Shown here: positions 9,119 to 18,906 of the stretch, one piece after another
How positions within the stretch are numbered: the stretch's first letter is position 1
Layout of the letters: every line of letters begins with the position of its first letter
DNA from: Bacillota bacterium
GTDB taxonomy: Bacteria > Bacillota > Clostridia > Lachnospirales > Lachnospiraceae
Direction of reading: 5' to 3'
Length of the DNA: 64,000 nucleotides
Assembly: GCA_023418475.1 (NCBI GenBank)
Contig: JAEZZO010000059.1
Coordinates: 1 to 64,000 of the forward strand
Program-made: the position numbers and the translations under genes
The notes under the pieces: generated by a model
The model's database searches: none
Seen by the model: only the letters and a program-made list of their open reading frames with translations
Told to the model about the DNA's origin: nothing

Positions 9119-10648
9119 TTATTCCAGAGGACCTGCAGTCGGACTGGATGTCGGAGTGATGGTAGGACTAACTGTTGGACTTACTGTCGGACTTGCTGCG
9201 GGGCTTGCAGTCGGACTTGCTGTGGGACTTGCTGTGGGACTTGCAGTCGGACTAGTTGCAATCGTAGGCGCCGGTGTAGAACTTACTGCCGGGCTCGCGG
9301 TAGGACTAGCGGTCGGCTCCGTTGTAGAATTAGCTGGTTTCATTGTAGCCTGTATTGATGTCTTATTTCCAACCTCATCCGATGCTTCATAAGTCACCAG
9401 ATAGGAACCATCCGGATTATCTTTTATTATTGTATTTACGATTATTTTATCTGTATCGGTATAATTATCACTAACCGTTACATTTTTCATCAAATAATTA
9501 TTATCCGGTATTTGACCATCCTCTAAGATACGATCTGTTATACCGGTAAATACCGGAGCTTCCTGATCAATATGATAATACACTGCTTTAACAGCTTCCG
9601 GTCCATTTCCAATACTAGAGGTATATACTATGTAATATTTCGTTTTATCCAACTTTTCGATCGTAACTTCAATATCCTTCTTATCTATTTTAACATTCTG
9701 GCAGGTTGCTTTCACACCCTTCAAAACAACATCTTCATTTACAACTGTTTTAGGTCCGATTACCTTATCATTTATTCCTGTGAATTTGGGTTTTATCTTG
9801 TTATTCTCCACAAATATACTGGCTGTTTTTGTACAACTTTTACCAAGTGCATCTGTAACAGAATATACTACTTTATATTTACCGGGTTTACTCGTATCAA
9901 CATTTCCCTGTACCAAAACCTCTTTGGTGATATCTATTCCCATGGAAGATTTTGCCTTAATTCCTTTTCGTAAATCAAGTTTGGAATTCCATGCTGTTTT
10001 AAGATCTTTTACTCCATTTATATCCGGTTGATGACCTCTATATGGATTGCTCGTATTCGGATCTGTTGGATCCCAACGAACCGTAGAAGCAATTTTAATT
10101 GCTTTTGGCTTTCCCAGTGGTCCCGGTGATTTACTATCATCATAAATAACCACAGTAGTACCTACATCACAATTATCATAAATCCATTTGGCATCGTTTA
10201 CCGTAAGTCTAACACAGCCATGTGATGCTGTACTTCCCAGCTTGTTATATTCATTTGTCGCTAGCGTTGCCGGATTCATCTTCCCATAATAATATACGGA
10301 ATGAAACAAAATTCCATCTACTATTCTTGTGGAATACTGTCCCCACACATCACCCATCAAAAGCTTCCATCGATATTTCCCTTTCGTCTGATAGGTACCT
10401 GTCTTTGTTTTTCCTTCTCTGCCGACAGAACAAAGCATTGCCTTCAACGGTTGTGTATATTCCCCGTTTTCATCCTTTTGATATACTGTAATTGTATTAT
10501 ATACTCTATTTATCCTTATCAAGTATGGGTATTTCTTCATTTCCTCTGCTGATGCCCTGTGTGTTCCCGCCGCTATCGTGACTACTGAAAAAACCAGTAT
10601 TAAGAGCAACAGACGTAATCCATAAATTCTTTTGATTTTCATTTCCAT
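9119..10648 (-). CDS. L,D-transpeptidase (YkuD) with bacterial Ig-like repeats and TASP-rich tail
   Basis: A 509-residue exported protein. The N-terminus is a signal peptide (LRLLLLILVFSVVTIAAGT). Residues about 40-170 form the YkuD catalytic domain, with the cysteine in ASHGCVRLTVNDAKWIYDNC. Residues about 210-440 hold Ig-like or HYR-like segments, such as GKYKVVYSVTDALGKSCTKT and GSYLVTYEASDEVGNKTSIQ. The last 60 residues are a Thr/Ala/Ser/Pro repeat (TASPTASPTASP). Family members make 3-3 peptidoglycan crosslinks or anchor wall components. No LPXTG motif or transmembrane anchor follows the tail. It lies downstream of a surface-glycan gene block. AAGGAG precedes the ATG. Confidence 0.9.
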   Translation of the reverse strand: MEMKIKRIYGLRLLLLILVFSVVTIAAGTHRASAEEMKKYPYLIRINRVYNTITVYQKDENGEYTQPLKAMLCSVGREGKTKTGTYQTKGKYRWKLLMGDVWGQYSTRIVDGILFHSVYYYGKMNPATLATNEYNKLGSTASHGCVRLTVNDAKWIYDNCDVGTTVVIYDDSKSPGPLGKPKAIKIASTVRWDPTDPNTSNPYRGHQPDINGVKDLKTAWNSKLDLRKGIKAKSSMGIDITKEVLVQGNVDTSKPGKYKVVYSVTDALGKSCTKTASIFVENNKIKPKFTGINDKVIGPKTVVNEDVVLKGVKATCQNVKIDKKDIEVTIEKLDKTKYYIVYTSSIGNGPEAVKAVYYHIDQEAPVFTGITDRILEDGQIPDNNYLMKNVTVSDNYTDTDKIIVNTIIKDNPDGSYLVTYEASDEVGNKTSIQATMKPANSTTEPTASPTASPAVSSTPAPTIATSPTASPTASPTASPTASPAASPTVSPTVSPTITPTSSPTAGPLE

Positions 10649-10732
10649 AATAATCTCCTTAAGTCTAAAATCTGTATCACCTGCTGTATTTTAAGTACCC
10701 AAACCATTCCATTTTTATTTGGGAAGGTACTG

Positions 10733-13240
10733 TCAGCCTAATTTATGCTGTATCTTAACGATGTAGGTTTCATAAGATTTTTCTGCCGAAGCAGGACTTG
10801 TATAGACTACTTCACCTAAACTCTTAAGTAACTCATTATTCATTTTAGGAAATTTATCCAACTCCATCTTACCAGCATATAGATAAGAAACATGATACTT
10901 CTCCAGCAGATGTCTTACCTTAGCAGTATCAGAGGAGGTATAAATCGTCTCTATATCGGCTGCCCTTTCATCTAAGACAGTCGTATCTGATTTCCATAGC
11001 CATTCATGTGTACGCCATCCTAGAATTGTAGGCAGTCCGGTCATAACCGAAACTCTTTCATAATCTGTATAGCTATCCCCATTTGCCTCAAGAACCACCT
11101 CGACCCCATTTACATTTTCATTCAGCCAGTCGATAGCTCCGACATCATCCTTAAAATTCGCATTTGTTTTCATAAAAGTTGTACAATCAAGGCCTTTATA
11201 GCCTTTACTATGAAATATATTTCCATACCAGGAATTTACCGCATTCTGGACATAGCACACGGAAAGCATAAACAATATAAGGCTGGTAATAGCCACTTTT
11301 AGTTGTCGTTTTGTCTGATGAGACAGAATCAGTCTGATATAAATATATCCAAAGCAAATTCCAAACAGAATAAACGCCTGATATGTCAGCTTAAACATTG
11401 TATTTGCTCTCTTATAATCACCGCTGTAGATGTCTTTTATATAAATCAACTCCGGAATTAAGACTAATCCGATCGCACATAATCCTATTGTTATAATATA
11501 AAGATCAGAATTTGTCAAGTTTTTCATAAAACCAAAAAGTACCGGTATTTTTTTATTCCCTGTCTTTTTTTTACTTAACCTTATCTCATTTGCTGTTTCG
11601 TTACTTTCATCAAAATCGTTACCATTGACTTCTTTCTCGTTAAGCTCTTCCCGATTGAAGCCTAACTCATCCATTTTATTTATATTATTTTGTACTGAAA
11701 TATCTTTTTCTTCCTGTTCCTTTGTAATAACATCTTTTACCTGTGCATTTCTGGAACGTGCTTCGTTTTGTGTTAGGTCTGCCTTCGTTTTTCTCCGGTA
11801 ATCCGCAATCATAAAACATAAAAAGGCCAGGACTGTAAAAACAGGCAATCCCCATAATATGATCAATTGATTTAGCGGCGTCCGTGCTACCGTTAAGTAG
11901 GGTGTAGTAGAGATCTGATCAAAATTTAAAGTAAAGGGCAGACAAACCAGCAACGATAAAAAAGTCACCCATAAACCAGTCAGTGCAGTGACTAATAAAG
12001 CCTTTTTACTAAAATTATATACAAGCAGGTTCGTAAATAGAATAATCGCTCCCGACACCACAAAATAAATTGGAAAGTCCCAGAAATTAGTTGTATGAAA
12101 GAGTCCAATAAAAAAAGAGAGCATAATAAATTGAGGGCATAATATTTCCTTATGAAGTAAAAAGCTCTTGTCCTTGTTTGCACTACGTTCAATCATCCAG
12201 GCAAAAAGTAAGCCAAGAACTGTAACTACAAACATAATATTAATCACATGCGCATGAAGGTCGCCGAGTACAAACGAATAACAGGGAAACTCATGAATTG
12301 TTTTATCATGTGTTTCCGGATGATAACCGATGAATCTGGTTGCATCAGGAAACCAGTAATTATCCTTACCTGCTTCCATACCAAAAAATTTGCGGACAGC
12401 CGGTTCCAACCATTTATAGACAGGATAATGCATATTGCCGGCCAGGCATACCGCTACCCCTCCAAGAACTGCACTGATCGCAGGAATAATTCTCCCATTC
12501 TTTGACTTTGATGCAATACAATGCTTTGTTATATTATAAACCAACGAGTATGGCAATAGAAAGCCAAAGGCGCCAATCATCATGAGAGCAAGATTATATC
12601 CTAATTTAACCTTAACAAAGGATAGTTTTGTAAGGAATGTGGCAAGATACTGTCCCACATAATAATAATTCAGCTTAGTTCCGGAAAACCAGAAATCCTG
12701 AGGCGGCATATAATCGCTTCGCATCATGCTGGTCATAAAACCATAATCCATGAATTTCTCTGTTCCATAGGCTTCCGGTTTAAATCCTCTGATATAAGTG
12801 AACAGTAAAAATAATGCAAAGAAAAGGATTTCCTCCACTAGAATGTGATTTAATCTACTCCCATTGTTTCTTATTTCTGCTGCATTGATTGTTTCCTGAC
12901 TTAATTTCTTTCTTGTCCACAAAAAATAGATTACCGCATTAAGAATTACACTCACAGCAACACATATCATACTAGATTGCGCTGTAAACTTCATAAGACG
13001 AACCGATGATAAAAGCCACATCAGGTACCCAACAACAGCAATACCGATTGTTTTGGAAAACAAGTAGCCTCTGTCATTGAATTTTGTAAATAGCAGCGCT
13101 GATAAAGGCATAAAAATGATTCCGATATAAGCGACAGTAGCCCACCATTGCAGAAACGAAATATAATCTCCTTGCAGCATAAATTTACCGCATACCAGCA
13201 GGACAAGTGCAATACCTGCATAAATAATTTTCTTTTGCAT
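10733..13240 (-). CDS. Very large multipass membrane protein, DUF2298 (Chlor_Arch_YYY) family
   Basis: An 835-residue protein with many membrane segments, resembling GT-C-fold glycosyltransferases. The family signature near residues 175-215 is good: EKFMDYGFMTSMMRSDYMPP followed by FWFSGTKLNYYYVGQY, and HVINIMFVVTVLGLLFAWM after GDLHA. The C-terminal soluble part has GLPTILGWRTHEWLWKSDTT, also typical. A highly charged insertion of about 80 residues (around 480-560) interrupts the membrane core. The start at 13240 has GGAGGGG upstream; the frame extends 12 codons further and would overlap the glycosyltransferase gene. Transfer of sugars onto a lipid-linked or cell-wall acceptor outside the membrane is inferred from fold and neighbours only. 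Confidence 0.8.
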   Translation of the reverse strand: MQKKIIYAGIALVLLVCGKFMLQGDYISFLQWWATVAYIGIIFMPLSALLFTKFNDRGYLFSKTIGIAVVGYLMWLLSSVRLMKFTAQSSMICVAVSVILNAVIYFLWTRKKLSQETINAAEIRNNGSRLNHILVEEILFFALFLLFTYIRGFKPEAYGTEKFMDYGFMTSMMRSDYMPPQDFWFSGTKLNYYYVGQYLATFLTKLSFVKVKLGYNLALMMIGAFGFLLPYSLVYNITKHCIASKSKNGRIIPAISAVLGGVAVCLAGNMHYPVYKWLEPAVRKFFGMEAGKDNYWFPDATRFIGYHPETHDKTIHEFPCYSFVLGDLHAHVINIMFVVTVLGLLFAWMIERSANKDKSFLLHKEILCPQFIMLSFFIGLFHTTNFWDFPIYFVVSGAIILFTNLLVYNFSKKALLVTALTGLWVTFLSLLVCLPFTLNFDQISTTPYLTVARTPLNQLIILWGLPVFTVLAFLCFMIADYRRKTKADLTQNEARSRNAQVKDVITKEQEEKDISVQNNINKMDELGFNREELNEKEVNGNDFDESNETANEIRLSKKKTGNKKIPVLFGFMKNLTNSDLYIITIGLCAIGLVLIPELIYIKDIYSGDYKRANTMFKLTYQAFILFGICFGYIYIRLILSHQTKRQLKVAITSLILFMLSVCYVQNAVNSWYGNIFHSKGYKGLDCTTFMKTNANFKDDVGAIDWLNENVNGVEVVLEANGDSYTDYERVSVMTGLPTILGWRTHEWLWKSDTTVLDERAADIETIYTSSDTAKVRHLLEKYHVSYLYAGKMELDKFPKMNNELLKSLGEVVYTSPASAEKSYETYIVKIQHKLG

Positions 13241-13263
13241 TGTTCCCCTCCATGAAATAAATA

Positions 13264-13971
13264 TCATTTCAGACATTTATTAATGTCTCTAAAATCTTTG
13301 AAGGCCTTTTCGCCAATATGAATTATTTTTTTCATATTTATTGAATTTACGCCTCCCTGTCTCGGACGGAAGGTAACTGGCAAATATTTCACAGCAAGCT
13401 TCTTCTTAGCATAAATAACAGATAGTATAACATTTGACAGGTTAAAGTTCTCCGGGATTAATTTAATCTGCTTCTTTAGAGTAGAAGCCTTCATTAATCG
13501 AAAGGGTGTATTGGCATCCGTAATATTTACATGAAAGCAAATACGCAAAACTAATTTCAGTGTTTTTGTTACAATTACTCTTGAAACCCCATCCTGTCTT
13601 CCCTTCCTGTGTCCGATCACCATATCATATCTTTCTCGCAGCTCCCAGAATGGCCAGAATTCCTCCGGAAGGGTTTGTCCATCGGAATCCGTCTGAAAAA
13701 TATAGTCTGCATCTGCTTTTAGTGCATATTGATATCCATATAATACAGTAGCTCCATGGCCGCTGTTCTGCTTCGTTATTGGTTCAAATGCTTCCATCCC
13801 ATTTGCATGTTCCTGCATAATTTTATAAGTATTATCCTTACTTCCGTCATCAATAATTACCAGCCTGCTGCCGTTTCCTATTTTCTCAACAATTGGATAC
13901 CAGTCTTTTATAACGGCTGTAATATTTGATTCCTCATTATAGGCAGGGATAATTATATATAATTTATCCAA
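13264..13971 (-). CDS. Family 2 glycosyltransferase (polyprenyl-phosphate type)
   Basis: A GT-A-fold glycosyltransferase. The start LYIIIPAYNEESNITAVIKD, the LVIIDDGSKDNTYKIMQEHA block and the metal-binding YIFQTDSDGQTLPEEFWPFW near residue 90 are standard GT2 motifs. It lacks the C-terminal membrane pair of the GtrB type. A TTG at 13971 is preferred because GGAGG lies 8-10 bases upstream and the protein then starts right before the first beta strand. An ATG 11 codons upstream (14004) is the alternative and has no good ribosome site. It lies immediately upstream of the DUF2298 protein and is probably cotranscribed, supplying a lipid-linked sugar. Confidence 0.87.
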   Translation of the reverse strand: MDKLYIIIPAYNEESNITAVIKDWYPIVEKIGNGSRLVIIDDGSKDNTYKIMQEHANGMEAFEPITKQNSGHGATVLYGYQYALKADADYIFQTDSDGQTLPEEFWPFWELRERYDMVIGHRKGRQDGVSRVIVTKTLKLVLRICFHVNITDANTPFRLMKASTLKKQIKLIPENFNLSNVILSVIYAKKKLAVKYLPVTFRPRQGGVNSINMKKIIHIGEKAFKDFRDINKCLK

Positions 13972-14004
13972 TGCTATTCCCTCCATTTTCTCTTGCATAC
14001 GCAT

Positions 14005-14325
14005 CAGTTATCACTGTGCAGTACCGAAACTCTTTTCTGGAAGTTAGTTACATCACTCTCAAGGTAGTCAGAATAAGAAAGAGTTTCTGAGAATTCTTTC
14101 ATTATAATACAAATTTGTGTATCCTTCATGAATATTTTATTAATATTATCCGGAAGTATCCTGTTAGAATATCTTCCTTTTCTGATTTTTCTCAGGTTAT
14201 TGCGAAACACGAGAATTATATTAATTGTATACACAGGAAATATAGTCCCGAAGCATAAGTTAAGCGGAAGGAGCGTTGATACGGAAGAATATATGCTTTC
14301 TGCATATACAGTCATAGCAACACTA
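14005..14325. other. Gap between glf and glycosyltransferase, no recognised gene
   Basis: A minus-strand frame of 110 codons (14004-14336) overlaps the glf stop and touches the next gene, but its protein shows no motif or family resemblance, has no ribosome site and contains stretches uncharacteristic of this genome's proteins. It may be a decayed gene. Nothing else was recognised. Confidence 0.4.
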
Positions 14326-15432
14326 TCATTTCTCAACTGCCTGTCTTATCCTCTGTTCAAAGGTGTCTAGTGCCCTTCTTACTACCGCATCCATATTATA
14401 GTAACGATATTCCGCAAGCCGGCCAATAAATATCACCTTCGTCTCCTTCTTCATCTCCTGCTCATAAAGAGCATACTGTGCCTTACACTCCTTCGTCGGA
14501 AATGGATAATACGGTTCTCCTTCAGCGCAAGGAAACTCTTTTCCAATTGTTGTTTTACTGTGTTTTTGCCCGGTAAGCTTCTTATATTCTGTAATTCTGG
14601 TAAAATCATAATCATTCGGATAATTCACAACCGGTGCTTCCTGATACTCAGAAAGATCCAACGTCTCAAATACAAAATCTATACTACGATAGGAGAGTTT
14701 TCCAAATTTGTAATTATAATATTCATCTGCCGCTCCAGTATAGATCAAAGTATCATAATCCACATGCGCAATTATTTCCTTATAATCTGTATTCAGCATA
14801 ATTTTAATATTTTTATTGGCAGCCATCCTCTCACATAGTTTCGTATATCCATGAGATGGCATTCCCTGGTATTTATCGTTAAAATATCTGGTGTCACGGT
14901 TTAGACGGATTGGAATTCTGGAGATAACAGAAGTATCAAGTTCACTCGGGTCAATCCCCCATTGTTTTTTTGTATAGGTTTCAAATATTTTCTCATAAAT
15001 ATCTATCCCTACCCTGCTAAGTGCTACATCCTTACTTGTTTTAATCTCCGCAATATCAACAGCCTGTTTTTTTAAGAAATCATCTACCTGTGAACAGTCA
15101 AGATTTAAGTTGTATAATTTGTTTATCGTTTCAACAGTGATCGGCATGGGTATCAGATTTCCGTCAACATAGGTAAGAACTCTATGCCAGAAATCATTCC
15201 ATTTTGTAAATTTAGAAAGATACTCATATACCCCTCTATCATTTGTGTGGAATATATGAGGACCATAATTATGAATTAATAAACCATCCTCATTATAAGA
15301 GTCATAAATATTCCCTCCGATATGACTTCTCTTTTCAATCAACAGTACTTTTTCATCCAACTCCTCCGCGATCCGTTCCGCCATAGTAAGTCCTGCCAAT
15401 CCCGCTCCGACAATAACATATTTGAAATACAT
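14326..15432 (-). CDS. glf: UDP-galactopyranose mutase
   Basis: A flavoenzyme that converts UDP-galactopyranose to UDP-galactofuranose, the donor for galactofuranose-containing surface glycans. The FAD-binding start is YVIVGAGLAGLTMAERIAEE, followed by VLLIEKRSHIGGNIYDSYN. GPHIFHTNDRGVYEYLSKFT, FETYTKKQWGIDPSELDTSV and YYPFPTKECKAQYALYEQEM all match the family. The length of 368 residues is normal. The start at 15432 has GGAGG 5 bases upstream; the frame extends 33 codons further without support. With the adjacent glycosyltransferases it implies a Galf-containing polymer. Confidence 0.95.
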   Translation of the reverse strand: MYFKYVIVGAGLAGLTMAERIAEELDEKVLLIEKRSHIGGNIYDSYNEDGLLIHNYGPHIFHTNDRGVYEYLSKFTKWNDFWHRVLTYVDGNLIPMPITVETINKLYNLNLDCSQVDDFLKKQAVDIAEIKTSKDVALSRVGIDIYEKIFETYTKKQWGIDPSELDTSVISRIPIRLNRDTRYFNDKYQGMPSHGYTKLCERMAANKNIKIMLNTDYKEIIAHVDYDTLIYTGAADEYYNYKFGKLSYRSIDFVFETLDLSEYQEAPVVNYPNDYDFTRITEYKKLTGQKHSKTTIGKEFPCAEGEPYYPFPTKECKAQYALYEQEMKKETKVIFIGRLAEYRYYNMDAVVRRALDTFEQRIRQAVEK

Positions 15433-15625
15433 CTTATCCTCCATCCCGCCGCACTGTGGCGTACATACATTATATGACTTGGCTGACATAAGCCTGAAAT
15501 CTATTTGACAGATGTATATGGGGGTACACATCTTTCTAACCTATTCAGGCTTTTGTCGAGATAAACATTTCTATCATCCTATTTTATCCAAAGGGCAGTA
15601 TCCTAATCCTTCCGTAATTTTAATT

Positions 15626-17683
15626 TTACTTAAGCAGCTTCTTCGTGTCATAAATAGAAGTCTTCTCCTCCCCTTCACCTTCCGTGTATACACATTGATA
15701 AGCAGCTTTGATATTCTCTTCATTGACCCAATAACTGTCACTCGTCCGGTTATCACGATCCACTATAATATATCGAATTTTATTTTTATCAGCCAGTGAT
15801 TTTAATTCTTGGGGAGTTTGTGCCTCATACATTAATTTCACCTGATCTGTCCGGTAATTGGTATCATAACCGGCAGACCACGGAAAATACGGCCAGCCTT
15901 CGTATAACATAGCTCCTCCTAAAACAACCTGATTGAGTGCATAATTGGAGGTCAGGAAAATATCCTTTGAATCACTGTGGTCTTTAATCCATCTTGTAAT
16001 CGGTGCATCCAGGTCCAGAACAATTGCCGACGATGGTGTATTTTTCTTCAAAACCGTGAAAAAATCATAAACTCCGGTTGAAGTAAGCGCCACTATCAGA
16101 AAAATTCCCACAATACTTAGTAATATGTCCTTTTTTTCAAATAGCTTGAGCAGCAAGGATGCAGCAAAAATACCAAGCAGAATACAACTCATCATAATAT
16201 ATTTATGATTAACTGTAACGTCCACTGTCAGCGAGACGGTAAAAGCAAATACAAACGGTGCCGTAAATGCAAGAATAAGATATCTTCCGACCCCTTTCTC
16301 CAGACAGAACGCTGCCAGCAGGACAAACGGAAGTATTCCAAGCAGACGCTCCAGATAGGAAGCTGCACCAAACAATGTTTTATTCTCTGCGATAAACCCA
16401 AACAGGAATTGCATCGCGACTGCAGAACCGCGTATGAATAAATGAGTCTGCAGAGTTGATAAAAACAATGTAATGATTGCGGTTACCAGAAATTCAAGTC
16501 TTCTTCTCGCCATAATTGCTATAACAAATAAAATAATCAGACAGCAAATTTCAGCTGCTCCATGAAAAAATGCAAGGCTTCCAAGTAAAATACCGGCTGA
16601 CACCGCCCTCTTCATACTTTGCATTTTCCATCCGTCTTTTGTAAAGAAAATAATGTTAACCATTTCCAAAAACCTTTGCATCCGGCTCTCTTTGTTAATG
16701 CCTCTTCTCGTAGAAAGGACCTCAAAGGTCTCATATAGATGAGGAAGGAAAAAAATTAAAATTAAAAATATCGCTGCCAGTCCAAATGCCAGATGTCTCT
16801 GGTTACAATAAACATTTAAATTCCATAGACCCCAGTCTTCATTGGGTGTGTCTGAGATAAATTTAGTGTTGTCAGAAAGTGCGTGAAACAGATTGGTTCC
16901 GGCCGGAAGATTAGCCAGATAAGTAAATAATGTTTTAGAGCTTCGAAACGCAAAAAACAAGCACGCCAGCACACCACCGCCTATTTTTCCTGTGATTTTC
17001 ACAGCCATGAGATATAAGAGCAGAAAAGCACTGATAAAACTGATTATACTTGGCAGGTTAAATGCAAAGTCCAACCGCATACCTAAAAACTCAAGATTAC
17101 CGGCTAAAAATTGAAACATAAAATGATATCTTATGTCCTCTCCGGCAAAATGGGGATAAGCTGTTGGAAAATTATTTCCATAGGAAAAAGAACGGATCAT
17201 CCCTATATGCGGCGAGAAATCACTGAATACAGATACGCCAACATACAATTTGTCGTTCCATATGAAAAAAGTACACCACATTAAAATACTGGCAAGCACC
17301 GTAATTGCTGAAACGAAAATCAGTTCCATTCGAACTGTCTTTTTACTGCTGCAGAGAAAATGATCCTTAGGATAACGGTCACTGCGGGTCTTTATAACGA
17401 GCGCAAGTACACAAACCAGAGATGCGAGCGTCATAACGATTGCATCAGCATATAATAATGGCTGCTGTGTCTTTCCGAATAAATAGGCAACCAGGTAGAC
17501 CGGCCAGGTGACTGCCAGTGTTCCTGTTACAAACCAAGCTGGAAGTAACAGTATATAAGGACTTACCTTAATTTTTTTCTTATGATAATCCTTTTCAGTC
17601 ATTTTGCCAAGCTGAGGGAATGTAAAAGAACAAATCACCCATCCCACTGCAAAACATAGTACAAGATAGAAAAGTCCAAGCAT
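15626..17683 (-). CDS. Large multipass membrane protein, probable GT-C-type glycosyltransferase
   Basis: A protein of about 685 residues with roughly a dozen hydrophobic segments and a small soluble C-terminus (YWVNEENIKAAYQCVYTEGE). An early extracytoplasmic loop contains VFSDFSPHIGMIRSFSYGNN and FAGEDIRYHFMFQFLAGNLE. Acidic residues in the first such loop, as in SDFSPH, are typical of GT-C enzymes that use polyprenyl-phosphate sugars. The second half has IRYIIVDRDNRTSDSYW, recalling the C-terminus of the DUF2298 protein nearby, so the two may be distant relatives. GGAGA precedes the ATG at 17683. The exact family and substrate are not known. Confidence 0.65.
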   Translation of the reverse strand: MLGLFYLVLCFAVGWVICSFTFPQLGKMTEKDYHKKKIKVSPYILLLPAWFVTGTLAVTWPVYLVAYLFGKTQQPLLYADAIVMTLASLVCVLALVIKTRSDRYPKDHFLCSSKKTVRMELIFVSAITVLASILMWCTFFIWNDKLYVGVSVFSDFSPHIGMIRSFSYGNNFPTAYPHFAGEDIRYHFMFQFLAGNLEFLGMRLDFAFNLPSIISFISAFLLLYLMAVKITGKIGGGVLACLFFAFRSSKTLFTYLANLPAGTNLFHALSDNTKFISDTPNEDWGLWNLNVYCNQRHLAFGLAAIFLILIFFLPHLYETFEVLSTRRGINKESRMQRFLEMVNIIFFTKDGWKMQSMKRAVSAGILLGSLAFFHGAAEICCLIILFVIAIMARRRLEFLVTAIITLFLSTLQTHLFIRGSAVAMQFLFGFIAENKTLFGAASYLERLLGILPFVLLAAFCLEKGVGRYLILAFTAPFVFAFTVSLTVDVTVNHKYIMMSCILLGIFAASLLLKLFEKKDILLSIVGIFLIVALTSTGVYDFFTVLKKNTPSSAIVLDLDAPITRWIKDHSDSKDIFLTSNYALNQVVLGGAMLYEGWPYFPWSAGYDTNYRTDQVKLMYEAQTPQELKSLADKNKIRYIIVDRDNRTSDSYWVNEENIKAAYQCVYTEGEGEEKTSIYDTKKLLK

Positions 17684-17793
17684 AATTTTTCTCCATATCA
17701 CCATTCTACGACATTCAATTCTATTACTCTATCCATCATAATGCCGCAGGGCGACATCTTAATTCGTTGGGGAAGGCGCTTTTTCTCCCCACT

Positions 17794-18795
17794 TTACTCT
17801 AAAGTCTGACCAGTTTTCTGTACGATTTCACTGCCTTTTACACATTTTGAAATCAGATAGCGAGGTCTCGCTTTTACTTCCTTATATATTTTTGTCAAAT
17901 AAATACCTATCATACCAAGACTGATCATAATAGAGCTTCCAATGATTAGCTGAAGCAGTATCACGGTCGTAAAACCACTGGTTGCTTTCCCCGCAAATTT
18001 CATATACAGTGTCTGAAGTCCCAGAATAATTGCACCAAAGAAGAAAAAGATACCAAGTACTGTGATACAATGAAGCGGTACAGACGTATAGGAGGTAATG
18101 GCATTCATTGCAAGCCGGACCAGACGAAGAAAGGACCATTTCGTTTTACCATTCACACGCTCAGCCACGTCAAAGCTAATCTGCTTTCTGTCAAATCCCA
18201 GCCAAGCGGTCATCCCTCGAAAGAATATAGCTCTCTCCGGCATTTCCTTCCAGGCTTCAATCACTTTCCGATCCAAAAGTTTGAAATCGGATGCTTTTCC
18301 CAAATTAATATCGGAGGTTTTATATATAATATAATAAAAAAACTTAGCACCGGCTTTATATATCGGGTTTTCTTTACCCCTGGAGCTTTTTATTCCCTCT
18401 ACTACATCATAACCTTCCTCACGCCAGGCCTTCACCATATCCGGAATGATCTGTGGGGGATGCTGCAGATCTGCATCCATCACTAGTACCATATCACCAT
18501 CCGCATATTCCAGTCCCGCACAAAGAGCCGATTCCTTACCAAAATTTCGGCTTAGTCGTAATGCAGTTATATTTTCATTGATCTCCGCCAGTTTCATAAT
18601 TTCCTGCCAGGTATTATCTCCGGAGCCATCATCCACCAATATAAATTCATGCTTGATTTCATTACGATACAGGATACTCTGTATTACACTGATCGAACTT
18701 CTTATATGGGTGCCTTCCTGATATACCGGAATAATCAACGATAACTTGGCCTCTTTAGTTCTGATTTGGTTCGTATTATAAACATTGGCTGTCAT
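17794..18795 (-). CDS. Polyprenyl-phosphate glycosyltransferase, GtrB/DPM1-like
   Basis: A 333-residue family 2 glycosyltransferase with two C-terminal membrane helices. The catalytic part has LSLIIPVYQEGTHIRSSISV, FILVDDGSGDNTWQEIMKLA, RLSRNFGKESALCAGLEYA and VLVMDADLQHPPQIIPDMV, the classic GtrB / dolichol-phosphate-mannose-synthase order. The membrane helices lie near residues 232-258 and 270-298. The expected role is loading undecaprenyl phosphate with glucose or a similar sugar for the GT-C-type proteins encoded downstream. An AAGAAGGA ribosome site precedes the ATG. It is the first gene of the surface-glycan block after recG. Confidence 0.92.
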   Translation of the reverse strand: MTANVYNTNQIRTKEAKLSLIIPVYQEGTHIRSSISVIQSILYRNEIKHEFILVDDGSGDNTWQEIMKLAEINENITALRLSRNFGKESALCAGLEYADGDMVLVMDADLQHPPQIIPDMVKAWREEGYDVVEGIKSSRGKENPIYKAGAKFFYYIIYKTSDINLGKASDFKLLDRKVIEAWKEMPERAIFFRGMTAWLGFDRKQISFDVAERVNGKTKWSFLRLVRLAMNAITSYTSVPLHCITVLGIFFFFGAIILGLQTLYMKFAGKATSGFTTVILLQLIIGSSIMISLGMIGIYLTKIYKEVKARPRYLISKCVKGSEIVQKTGQTLE

Positions 18796-18906
18796 CTGAA
18801 ATCCTTCTTTTATATAATATTGAAGATTTGAAGGTTAAAAATCAAATCTTATTCTAAAAACCGCTCCTATTATTATACATGATAAAGTAACATTTTACCA
18901 TGTTTT

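Noticed and set aside
9110..9358. Plus-strand Cys/Arg/Thr-rich frame opposite the transpeptidase tail
   Set aside because: It is the antisense shadow of the Thr/Ala/Ser/Pro repeat DNA; the second plus-strand frame there (Val/Gly/Leu repeats) is the same artefact.
14004..14336. Minus-strand 110-codon frame between glf and the glycosyltransferase
   Set aside because: It has tidy overlaps with both neighbours, but no ribosome site, no recognisable domain, and the next gene has a better start further in.
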